NCBI RefSeq assembly: GCF_013823965.1
Contig: NZ_PNNA01000055.1
Span: 1 to 64,000, forward strand
Origin: Flavobacterium sp.
GTDB lineage: Bacteria > Bacteroidota > Bacteroidia > Flavobacteriales > Flavobacteriaceae
Direction of reading: 5' to 3'
DNA length: 64,000 nucleotides
The notes under the pieces were generated by a model. It did no database searches and was not told where the DNA came from. It saw only the letters and a program-made list of their open reading frames with translations. A program made the translations under genes and the position numbers. The first letter of the stretch is position 1; each line of letters starts with the position of its first letter. Positions 8,741-16,806 of the stretch are shown here, one piece after another.

Positions 8741-10288
8741 TTACTTGGCTTCTAGAACCACTACAGAAAATGCAGGAATAGTTATTTCTAATTTTCCTTT
8801 TTTAATTTCAAATCCTTTGAATACGGCAGGTTGAATTTTTGTTGGATTATCAAATGTATTGTGGTCTTGCAATGTTTTTGAAGCGATTATGGTTCCGGAA
8901 ACATTTTTAATACCCAGTTCTTTTATGTCAATTTCGATCTTGTTTTCTTTTTTGGAGTCAATATTTACTAATGAAATATGAGTTAAACCTTTAGCATCTT
9001 TTGAAGCCGAAATATTTATGGCAGGTAAATTTTTGCCATTGAGTGTATATGAAGGTGACTCAAATGAAAGGGGTATTAATGTGGCATCTTGATGCACGTT
9101 ATACATTTTCATTACGTGATAAGTTGGTGTCAACAACATTTTTGTTTTATCGGTAAGAATTACCGCTTGTAATACATTGACGCATTGGGCCAAATTGGCC
9201 ATACGAACTCTATCTGCATGATTGTTGAAAATATTTAAGGTAGTTCCTGCCAAGACAGCATCTCTCATCGTGTTTTGTTGGTATAAAAAGCCAGGATTAC
9301 TGCCTTTTTCAACTTCGTACCAACCGCCCCATTCATCTACTACCAAGGCTACTTTTTTATTTGGATCATACTTGTCCATAATGGCGGAATGTTTTGTGAC
9401 CAATTCCTCCATTTTTAATGCTTCTGTCATGGTCCTGAAATAAATGTCTTCGGTAAAATCGACACCATCTCCTTTTTTGTTCCAATCAATTACGGAATAA
9501 TGATGCAAAGCCACACCACCCAGCATATTTCCCGGGATATTTTTCATCAAGGTTTCCGTCCAGTTATAATCACCGCTATTTGCTCCAGAAGCCACACGCA
9601 TCAAACCTCCGGTGTTGGTCCAATCAGACATAAAGGTAGCGTATTTTCGGTATTCGCCAGCATAGTAATCGGCTGTCATGTTACCGCCACAACCCCAAGC
9701 TTCGTTTCCAACGCCCCAAATTTTTACTTTCCATGGTTCTTTTCTACCATTTTTAATACGTAAATCACTCATTGGACTTTTTCCTTCAAAATTTACGTAT
9801 TGCACCCAGTCTGCCAATTCTTGTACTGTTCCGCTGCCTATGTTTCCGGCCAAATAAGGTTCTGTACCCAATACTTCACACAGGTTTAAGAAATCGTGCG
9901 TTCCAAAACTATTGTCTTCGGTAACGCCTCCCCACCATTGGTTTACAATTGTTGGTCGCTCTTCTTTTGGACCAATACCATCTTTCCAATGATATGTGTC
10001 CGCAAAACAACCACCCGGCCATCTCAAATTTGGAATTTTCAATTCTTTAAGCGCTCCAATAATATCGTTGCGTACCCCATTTGTGTTAGGTATTTTTGAA
10101 GTGTCACCCACAAAAAAACCACCATAAATGGAGCGGCCTAAATGCTCGGCAAAATGTCCGTAGATGTTTTTATTTATTATTGTTGCACTTTGGTCTTTTT
10201 TTACGGCAACTACCGTAGTCGCTTTTTGCGAAAAAACACTTTGGCCACAAAATATATAAACTGATAGTATTAATAATGCTTTTTTCAT
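8741..10288 (-). CDS. Exported alpha-N-arabinofuranosidase (GH51)
   Basis: 515-aa GH51 enzyme with a signal peptide (residues 1 to about 20, ending VFSQ). The catalytic acid/base is Glu196 in WGVGNEAWG and the nucleophile is Glu319 in VVDEWGGWYE, both in the expected family context. NLRWPGGCFADTYHWKDGIG is the conserved substrate-loop segment. It removes terminal alpha-L-arabinofuranosyl residues from arabinan and arabino-oligosaccharides. The signal peptide places it in the periplasm, where it can act on what SusC/D imports. It follows susD by 101 nt and is followed 10 nt later by the large GH43 gene. Length is normal for the family (about 500). Confidence 0.95.
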   Translation of the reverse strand: MKKALLILSVYIFCGQSVFSQKATTVVAVKKDQSATIINKNIYGHFAEHLGRSIYGGFFVGDTSKIPNTNGVRNDIIGALKELKIPNLRWPGGCFADTYHWKDGIGPKEERPTIVNQWWGGVTEDNSFGTHDFLNLCEVLGTEPYLAGNIGSGTVQELADWVQYVNFEGKSPMSDLRIKNGRKEPWKVKIWGVGNEAWGCGGNMTADYYAGEYRKYATFMSDWTNTGGLMRVASGANSGDYNWTETLMKNIPGNMLGGVALHHYSVIDWNKKGDGVDFTEDIYFRTMTEALKMEELVTKHSAIMDKYDPNKKVALVVDEWGGWYEVEKGSNPGFLYQQNTMRDAVLAGTTLNIFNNHADRVRMANLAQCVNVLQAVILTDKTKMLLTPTYHVMKMYNVHQDATLIPLSFESPSYTLNGKNLPAINISASKDAKGLTHISLVNIDSKKENKIEIDIKELGIKNVSGTIIASKTLQDHNTFDNPTKIQPAVFKGFEIKKGKLEITIPAFSVVVLEAK

Positions 10289-10389
10289 GTTGTGTTTAAG
10301 TTATAGCATCATAAGGTAAGCTTTTATCGCTTACCAAATGATACTAACAATTCTAATTAATTCTATTACTAATTCAACCAAATTTTATA

Positions 10390-11937
10390 TTAATAACCAC
10401 TATTTTGAATTGTGCCTGGATTGTTGTCCATTTCTAATTGTGGGATTGGGAAGAATTCTCTTCCTGCTGTATAAGAGTTAAATTCAACATCTCTTGATTT
10501 TAACCATGCCAATTTTGCAGGATCTTGCAACCATCCCCATCTGCGAATATCATCAAAACGGTGTCCTTCCAATGGGAATTCCAAAAATCTTTCGTGTCCA
10601 ATTTGTTCTCTCATTTGAGCTTGTGTCAAACCTGGTTTTGCTGTGGCTAAATTAGGCAAACCAACTCTGTCTCTTACTTTTTGAATGTAAGTGTAAGCGC
10701 CCGGTGTATCTCCTGTTTCGTTTAAACATTCTGCATACATCAACAATACATCAGCATAACGCAACAAACGCTCGTTTATTCCTGAACGCCAGTCAAATTC
10801 ATTAGCATAAGCTCCGTCAGAATTTTGGTATTTTCTGCAAAATAAATCATTCAAATCTCCTGCGTTACCTGCATAAAATGTGGCGAAATCTTTTCCGTAA
10901 AGTTGCATTCCTCCGGGTTTGTTATAAAACATCGTGGCATCTAAACGTGGATCTACTGTATTTGCCACCGTTTTTTCTTCTTGGAATTCATTGAACAAAG
11001 CCCAAGTAGGTTGCACGTCTGTCCATCCAAAAGCTCTTGGTCCATAAGTGATGGCTCTTGCTGATGTTTTTCCCCAACCTGAAGCGGGAGCTCCACCCCA
11101 ACCTAAGTCAACACCACCGGCACTTCTGCTGAATTGCACTTCGAATAATGATTCCGAATTGTTTTCGTTCGTGTCTGTAAAGTTGTCACGATAATTAGAC
11201 ACCAAAGAGTAAACTCCCAAATCGATTACTTGTTTGAATGTAATTTTTGCATTTGGAAAATCTCTGGTAAACAAATATGCTTTTCCTAAATATCCTAGAG
11301 CTGCTCCTTTTGTGGCGCGTCCTTTATCATTAATGTCAGTGTGGGAAACAGGAAGCAATTCAGCTGCAGCTTTGAAATCTGCAATAACTTGAGCCCAACC
11401 TTCGGCTTCTGTTTTTTGTGGATAGAAAGCGGCGATTTGTGTAGGCAACGGTACGTTTTTAAACATGTTTACTGCATGAAACAAATACAATCCTCTTAAA
11501 AAGCGAGCTTCTCCCAAGATTCTGTTTTTTAGTGCGGCATCAGTAAATGTAATGTCCGGCACGTTTTCAAGTACTTGATTGGCACGGTAAATACCTTGAT
11601 AATAGGTTTCGTATGCCCAACCATAAATGGCGGCATCGGATACATTTGAATTAAAACGACCCACATTGTACATAGCGCCCCAAGGACTATTACTACGTGT
11701 ATCATCTCCTTTTAAGTCCAACAATAACGGAGTGCTTCGCATATAAGTCCCGTCAGTAAGTAAACTTCCATAGACTGCGTTTACACCTTCTATGGCGTCT
11801 TGTTCAGTTTTCCAAAAGGAATCCACAGCATCATTGTTTGGGTCAACTTGAACTAAATCTTCGTCGTTAACACAACTTGTTGTTATGATAGCCAGTGAAA
11901 AGAAACCAGCTAAATAATTATATATTTTATATTTCAT
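10390..11937 (-). CDS. SusD/RagB-like glycan-binding lipoprotein
   Basis: 515-aa outer-surface lipoprotein. The signal peptide ends at lipobox Cys22 (AIITTSCVNDED). The body shows SusD/RagB landmarks: an N-terminal TPR-like helical part (FWKTEQDAIEGVNAVYGSL, ILGEARFLRGLYLFHAVNMF), GKAYLFTRDFPNAKITF, LLRYADVLLMYAECLNE, and the C-terminal QIGHERFLEFPLEGHRFDD plus DIRRW. It binds the glycan, most likely arabinan fragments, and forms the lid over the SusC-like transporter encoded immediately upstream (29-nt gap). No SusE/F-type extra binding lipoprotein gene follows; the next gene is the GH51 enzyme. The substrate is inferred from the flanking enzymes. Confidence 0.95.
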   Translation of the reverse strand: MKYKIYNYLAGFFSLAIITTSCVNDEDLVQVDPNNDAVDSFWKTEQDAIEGVNAVYGSLLTDGTYMRSTPLLLDLKGDDTRSNSPWGAMYNVGRFNSNVSDAAIYGWAYETYYQGIYRANQVLENVPDITFTDAALKNRILGEARFLRGLYLFHAVNMFKNVPLPTQIAAFYPQKTEAEGWAQVIADFKAAAELLPVSHTDINDKGRATKGAALGYLGKAYLFTRDFPNAKITFKQVIDLGVYSLVSNYRDNFTDTNENNSESLFEVQFSRSAGGVDLGWGGAPASGWGKTSARAITYGPRAFGWTDVQPTWALFNEFQEEKTVANTVDPRLDATMFYNKPGGMQLYGKDFATFYAGNAGDLNDLFCRKYQNSDGAYANEFDWRSGINERLLRYADVLLMYAECLNETGDTPGAYTYIQKVRDRVGLPNLATAKPGLTQAQMREQIGHERFLEFPLEGHRFDDIRRWGWLQDPAKLAWLKSRDVEFNSYTAGREFFPIPQLEMDNNPGTIQNSGY

Positions 11938-11966
11938 CTTGATTCGATTTTTATGGTTTGCTAATT

Positions 11967-14900
11967 TTAAAAATTTACTTCAAGTCCTAAAGAAACAGTT
12001 CTAGGATTTGGAAATGAGCCTCCATCATATCCTCTGGAGAATAATCCGTCGTTGCTGTTGAAATCTGGATCTGTACCGATGTATTTGGTAATAGTCCAAA
12101 GGTTTTGTCCATTAACAAACACTTTTGCTTTTTGGATAACACTATTTGTTGGCACTGGAATTTCATATCCAATTTCCAGAGTTTGCAATTTTAAGTAGTT
12201 ACCGCTTTCAATAAAACGATTAGAGTCTCTTCCGTTGCCATTAGGGTCACCAATGATTGGACGAGGCACGTCAGTATTAGTGTTGGTAGGTGTCCAGTAA
12301 TTTAGCATATCAGTATGGTGATTACCGTATTGACCTGACATTAAGTTGCGATAGATGCTGTTGAACACTTTGTTTCCTCCGGCACCTTGCCAAAACATTG
12401 AGAAATCCCAGTTTTTGTATGAAGCGCTAAAGTTGAGACCATAATTGTATTTAGGTATGGTGTTTCCTTGATAGGTTCTGTCCAAATCGCTAATCATGCC
12501 GTCACCGTTGATGTCTTTGAATCTAATATCTCCCACTCCTGCATTGGTTTGGGTTGGAGCTGCAGCAATTTCGGCAGCATTTTGAAAAATTCCGTCTGTT
12601 ACATAAGCATAAATTTCACCCATCGATCTTCCTACTTCTGTTTTTGAAGCTGCACCGTAGATTGGATTTCCGTTAAGACCAATTTGTTTTACTTCGTTTT
12701 TCAAAGTACCTAAATTAGCAGAAATGCTGTACTTGAATTCGTTTTTATTGTTGTTGTAGGTTGTAGAAAATTCAAATCCAGTGTTTTTCATTGCTCCTGC
12801 ATTTGTTCTGATACTTGCAGGGAAAGCACCTGTAGAAAATGGTAATGGAACATCAACTAATAAATTAGTGGAATTTTTTATAAAATACTCCGCTGTAAAT
12901 TGCAAGTCATTGTCAAACAATCCCAATTCAACTGCGACATCGCTTGTTTTTACATCCTCCCATTTCACATTTGGGTCTAAAGAAGCAACTACGGTTGTAC
13001 CTGGAGCCAAGGCATTGTTGAAATCGTATCCGGCAAAACTGTTGATGGTTGTGGCGAAGAAATATGGTGCAATTGTATTGTTCCCTAATTTACCATAACT
13101 AGCTCTCAATTTTACATTGCTTACCCATCCTGGCAAATGAATGAATTTTTCGTTGCTCAATTTCCAGGCACCCGAGAATGAGTAGTTGTTTGCAGCATTG
13201 TTTATTTCGCTAAAACGAGATGTTTTGTCTTGTCTAAAATTAGCTTGCAACAAATAACGATCATCGTATGAATAATTGATACGGCTTATGTATGATTTAC
13301 CAGTTATGGTCGAATTGCCTTCTCCTGTACTGGTGTCATCAGCATATTGCAACATACTAATTTCACCATAATCATAGCCCACGCCTCTTGACCAGTGATT
13401 GTAAGAATCGCTGCGCTCTTGAACCAAACCAGCCAAAACATCAAATTTATGTTTGTCGATATCCAATGAGTAAGTCAAAATGTTGTTGAAGATGGTTTTG
13501 TCTATGCTTCCAGTTGACACGTCTAAAGAGGCTTCTTCTTTGGTTGTAATATAATACCATCCCAGATCACTTTGAGGAACGTATTTTCTGTTTTCATAAT
13601 CCAAACGGTCAAAGCTGGCATCGATTTTATATTTCAAACCTTTTACAATTTCGATTTCTCCCCAGATATCGCCAATAAAACGATTTCTTTGTCCGTTGTT
13701 TTCGATTAAATTGTTGAATCCAATAACGTTAAGAGATATGGCTCTTTGTGTCAAGTTAGTTGTACCACCGTAACCTCCTAATCTATTGGCATCATAAACC
13801 GGCATTGTAGGTACTGCACCAATTAAAGCCCCAATGGCAGTTTCTCCCACATAACTATTGAAGTTTTCTTTGTCAGATTGTGTATATCCTAATTTTGCAC
13901 CGTATTTGAAAATTCCTTTTTTACCATTCAAATTCATGTTCATGGACAATCTTTCATAATCCTGAGGAGATTTGATATAACTAGTGTTATTGAAATAGTC
14001 CAAATTCATGTTGTAGGCCATGGTTTCGGCACCGCCATTAAAGGACAAGGAATGATTTTTGACAATTCCAGTTTCATACGCCTCATCTTGCCAATTAGTA
14101 TCTACATTAGTAATGTAACTGCTGCTTGTTGGGTCATTACCCGGAGCAATTGTTAAACCGGCATTTTTTTCGGCAGCACTCGTAATGGTTTGATACCCCA
14201 CTCTATCAGTTACATCCCATTTTTTAGCCACGTTTTGAAAACCAACAAGCGATTTGTATTTTACGTCAAGTTTGCCTAATTTTCCTTTTTTGGTAGTAAT
14301 AATTACAACCCCGTTGGCACCACGAACACCATAAATGGCTGCGGATGAAGCATCTTTCAATACTTGCATAGACTCAACGTCACCTGGTGCAAAATCAAAT
14401 GGATCTTCTACAATCATTCCGTCAATTACAAAAAGAGGAGCGCCACCACCAAAAGAGTTGTTTCCCCTGATTTTGATGTTTACAAAACCTCCTGGTTCTC
14501 CAGAAGACTGTACTGTAACACCAGCTGCTTGGCCTTGAATCATTTTGGCAATATCATAGGATATTGCTTTTTTGGCTGATTCCATGTTTACGACACTTAC
14601 AGCTCCTGAAAGGTCTGATTTCTTTTGTGTTCCGTATCCAATTACAACTACTTCGTCTAGTTTATTAACATCTTCCTTTAAACTTACTTTAATATTATTT
14701 TGGTTGGCCACAGTAACTTGTTGATTGGCAAAACCTATGTAAGAGAAAACTAAAACAGCATCAGGAGAGGCTTGGATTGAAAATTTTCCTTCAAAGTCTG
14801 TATTTGCCGTTTTTGAAGTTCCTTTGACTACAATGTTTACCCCTGGCAATGGTAATGCATCTGTTGCAGAAACAACTACTCCCGTGATAATTTTTTCGTT

Positions 14901-15011
14901 CTGGGCTGATACGCTAAATGTAGCCATTAGCATAACTACTAAAGCCAATAGCCATTCTCTTTTTGGCAATAAAAAATTGCTGTAAAGAAATAATCGATGG
15001 TTTGTTCTCAT
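11967..15011 (-). CDS. SusC/RagA-family TonB-dependent glycan transporter
   Basis: 1014-aa outer-membrane TonB-dependent transporter. After a long signal segment (hydrophobic core about residues 20-36, ending FSVSAQ) comes a carboxypeptidase-regulatory-like domain (about 43-115, ITGVVVSATDALPLPGVNIV). The plug domain follows, with the SusC signatures DEVVVIGYGTQKKSDLSGAV and VLKDASSAAIYGVRGANGVV, and then a 22-strand barrel ending in a terminal aromatic (VSLGLEVNF). It imports arabino-oligosaccharides with the SusD partner encoded next. It is the first gene of the long leftward cluster and has a candidate AraR operator 25 nt upstream. No hybrid two-component or anti-sigma regulator is adjacent, so control probably runs through the divergent Nudix regulator. 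Confidence 0.96.
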   Translation of the reverse strand: MRTNHRLFLYSNFLLPKREWLLALVVMLMATFSVSAQNEKIITGVVVSATDALPLPGVNIVVKGTSKTANTDFEGKFSIQASPDAVLVFSYIGFANQQVTVANQNNIKVSLKEDVNKLDEVVVIGYGTQKKSDLSGAVSVVNMESAKKAISYDIAKMIQGQAAGVTVQSSGEPGGFVNIKIRGNNSFGGGAPLFVIDGMIVEDPFDFAPGDVESMQVLKDASSAAIYGVRGANGVVIITTKKGKLGKLDVKYKSLVGFQNVAKKWDVTDRVGYQTITSAAEKNAGLTIAPGNDPTSSSYITNVDTNWQDEAYETGIVKNHSLSFNGGAETMAYNMNLDYFNNTSYIKSPQDYERLSMNMNLNGKKGIFKYGAKLGYTQSDKENFNSYVGETAIGALIGAVPTMPVYDANRLGGYGGTTNLTQRAISLNVIGFNNLIENNGQRNRFIGDIWGEIEIVKGLKYKIDASFDRLDYENRKYVPQSDLGWYYITTKEEASLDVSTGSIDKTIFNNILTYSLDIDKHKFDVLAGLVQERSDSYNHWSRGVGYDYGEISMLQYADDTSTGEGNSTITGKSYISRINYSYDDRYLLQANFRQDKTSRFSEINNAANNYSFSGAWKLSNEKFIHLPGWVSNVKLRASYGKLGNNTIAPYFFATTINSFAGYDFNNALAPGTTVVASLDPNVKWEDVKTSDVAVELGLFDNDLQFTAEYFIKNSTNLLVDVPLPFSTGAFPASIRTNAGAMKNTGFEFSTTYNNNKNEFKYSISANLGTLKNEVKQIGLNGNPIYGAASKTEVGRSMGEIYAYVTDGIFQNAAEIAAAPTQTNAGVGDIRFKDINGDGMISDLDRTYQGNTIPKYNYGLNFSASYKNWDFSMFWQGAGGNKVFNSIYRNLMSGQYGNHHTDMLNYWTPTNTNTDVPRPIIGDPNGNGRDSNRFIESGNYLKLQTLEIGYEIPVPTNSVIQKAKVFVNGQNLWTITKYIGTDPDFNSNDGLFSRGYDGGSFPNPRTVSLGLEVNF

Positions 15012-15035
15012 TCTTGTTTTGTTTTGGTTAATTAA

Positions 15036-15056
15036 TAAGTGTGTATTTTACATTTG
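15036..15056. promoter_or_regulatory. Candidate AraR operator before susC
   Basis: TAAGTGT-N7-ACATTTG on the plus strand, an inverted repeat with the same half-sites and spacing as the araB site. On the minus strand it directly follows a -7-like box (TATATTTA, 15064-15057), so it should cover the susC transcription start. The extended pattern, with half-site 2 followed by TTA, is shared with the tkt and symporter sites. Confidence 0.55.
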
Positions 15057-15605
15057 TAAATATAATTAAAAATAAAGCACAATTAAAAATTAATTTGATA
15101 AAAAACCCAATAAAAAAAAACGCATAAACCCAAAAACCATTCAAAAAATGTGTTTTAAGCACTTGTATTTGGTAAAAAAACGTTTTCGTAAATTACAAGC
15201 TTCTGATTTACAATGTTTTAAAAAATTAATAAACAAAATACACACTAAAATGTTAAAATTACACTTATTTTATTTTATGAAAGAATAATATTATAAAAAT
15301 TTAAAGTCCAATGACTAAAACCTAATTAAAATATCAAAAATGTCTGACAGATTAAATTAAATATTGAAGGTTGCCTGCTTCTCTTTTGACAAAAAAAGAG
15401 GAGATTTTCATTTTTGGCTCTATGAATCTAACAATGGAAAAAGAGTGAGGATTAAAAAAAAAGTATTTGTCAAAATAAAATCAAGGGGAAAATGTGGAAC
15501 AAATAAAAAGATTACTACTCCCAATTTCGAAATTTAACTACTTGAATTGTAACAAAATCGTCTTTTCGGGGTACAATAATAACCAAATGTGAAGCATTAT
15601 AATAA

Positions 15606-15626
15606 TGAGTGTAAATACTACATTAA
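15606..15626. promoter_or_regulatory. Weaker candidate AraR operator before its own gene
   Basis: TGAGTGT-N7-ACATTAA, 58 nt upstream of the regulator start codon. Spacing agrees with the other four sites but the half-sites match less well (6 of 7 and 5 of 7), as often seen for autoregulatory sites. A -7-like TATATTTA box lies downstream at 15655-15662. Confidence 0.4.
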
Positions 15627-15683
15627 TAAATTATGAAACTCTTGTGGAAGTTCCTATATTTACACCAAATAAATTAATTTAGA

Positions 15684-16373
15684 ATGTTAAATAGTTATAG
15701 TACTGCAGATAAAGTTTTATTGGCTGTAGATTGCATAATTTTTGGTTTTGACAACGAAGGTTTAAAAATACTTTTAATAAAAAGGGATTTTGAGCCTGAA
15801 AAAGGCAAATTATCATTGATTGGAGGATTCCTTAAAAAAGAAGAAGTACTGAATAGTGCTGCCATCAGAATATTAAATAGCTATACTGGTCTTCAGGATA
15901 TATATATGGAACAACTTTACGCTTTCAGTGAAGTGGATCGTGACCCGGTTGAAAGAACCATATCTGTTGCGTATTATGCCTTGATTAATATTGAAAACCA
16001 CAACGAAGATTTAATCCAGAATTACCAAGCTAAATGGTATAGCGTTTCCAGTGTGCCTAAATTAATTTTTGACCACGACAAAATGGTTGTACATGCCATC
16101 AGAAGATTGCGATACAGAACTTCCATAAAACCAATTGGATTTGAACTTTTGCCCGAAAAATTCACAATGTTGCAATTACAAAAATTATACGAATCAATTT
16201 TAAGCAAAGAATTGGACAAGAGAAATTTTATCAGCAAGATTAATTCTTTGGATATTCTTATAAAATTAGACGAGAAAGACATGATGTCTTCCAGAAAAGG
16301 TTCCTATCTTTATAGGTTTGATAAAGATAAATATGAAGAAAAATTATTGAATAATTTTGTGTTGAATTTGTAA
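15684..16373 (+). CDS. araR: Nudix-fold transcriptional regulator, probable AraR
   Basis: 229-aa protein with an N-terminal Nudix fold (about residues 10-140) and a C-terminal winged-helix domain (about 150-225). The Nudix box is degenerate: after the GG of IGGFLKKEE, the catalytic REUxEE stretch reads RILNSY, so hydrolase activity is unlikely and the fold is better seen as an effector sensor. The C-terminal part (FELLPEKFTMLQLQKLYESI ... SRKGSYLYRFD) matches the arrangement of NrtR/AraR-type regulators. Nudix-type AraR repressors responding to L-arabinose are known from Bacteroides. Divergence from the arabinan cluster and the shared operators support the same role here. The symbol is an inference from fold and context. 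Confidence 0.82.
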   Translation: MLNSYSTADKVLLAVDCIIFGFDNEGLKILLIKRDFEPEKGKLSLIGGFLKKEEVLNSAAIRILNSYTGLQDIYMEQLYAFSEVDRDPVERTISVAYYALINIENHNEDLIQNYQAKWYSVSSVPKLIFDHDKMVVHAIRRLRYRTSIKPIGFELLPEKFTMLQLQKLYESILSKELDKRNFISKINSLDILIKLDEKDMMSSRKGSYLYRFDKDKYEEKLLNNFVLNL

Positions 16374-16419
16374 CAGCCTATTCACCATTCAACATTTATT
16401 ACACAAGAAGTAATTCAAT

Positions 16420-16580
16420 TTAACTCTTGAATTCTTGTACAAGCTGCTGATGATATTTATGTGTTTCCTGCATCAACCAAGTATTTGAAACACGAATCAA
16501 TCCCTGCATTCGATTTATTTTTTCCATTCAGACTTCATTAAATAGGCAATATAAAGTCCAAGTCGATTGTATTCAAATAA
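16420..16580 (-). pseudogene. Possible decayed gene fragment, unidentified
   Basis: On the minus strand one frame reads LFEYNRLGLYIAYLMKSEWK then stops. An overlapping ATG frame (16527 to 16420, 35 codons) starts MEKINRMQGLIRVSNTWLMQ and continues to an FKS terminus. Joined by a frameshift, the two would give one helical segment of about 55 residues with amphipathic, protein-like composition. No family was recognised. It could be chance, but the two open stretches abut at a run of A residues, the usual place for a decay frameshift. Confidence 0.25.
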
Positions 16581-16661
16581 TTACAAAAAAACTATAAGTA
16601 ATTTGTGCACTTTTCCATAAAGGTGCCTTTTGCCTCTCTATTTTGGGACGGGATAACCATA

Positions 16662-16700
16662 AAAAAAGGAAGCCTCATAAAATTTGAGACTTCCTTTTTT
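16662..16700. terminator. Bidirectional terminator between araR and symporter genes
   Basis: AAAAAAGGAAGCCTCA, a 7-nt loop and TGAGACTTCCTTTTTT pair at 15 of 16 positions. A/T runs on both sides let it end the rightward regulator transcript and the leftward symporter transcript. Confidence 0.85.
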
Positions 16701-16806
16701 AATAAATCATGATTTCAGAATCCAATAGAATACCAACTCCTTAACTGTAAAATTTATTTAAAGCAGTTTGACTTGGCACAAAATTCAATGTTGATTAATC
16801 GCACGT

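Larger units (their letters stand above)
15012..15683. promoter_or_regulatory. Divergent control region susC / araR
   Basis: This 672-bp, very AT-rich gap separates the leftward susC cluster from the rightward regulator gene. It holds two candidate operators (15036-15056 and 15606-15626), a susC -7-like box TATATTTA at 15057-15064 (minus strand), and a small CTCTTTT/AAAAGAG inverted repeat near 15380-15402. No reading frame with coding character was seen. The remainder is A/T-rich sequence in which nothing specific could be identified. Confidence 0.5.
16374..16806. other. Intergenic gap between araR and symporter
   Basis: This 433-bp convergent gap contains a possible decayed coding fragment on the minus strand (16420-16580) and a strong bidirectional terminator (16662-16700). 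The rest is A/T-rich and shows no further recognisable element. Confidence 0.5.

Noticed and set aside
15061..15600. Small RNA or second small gene in the 672-bp susC/araR gap
   Set aside because: Only A/T-rich sequence with one weak hairpin; no promoter-terminator pair or coding frame that could be defended.
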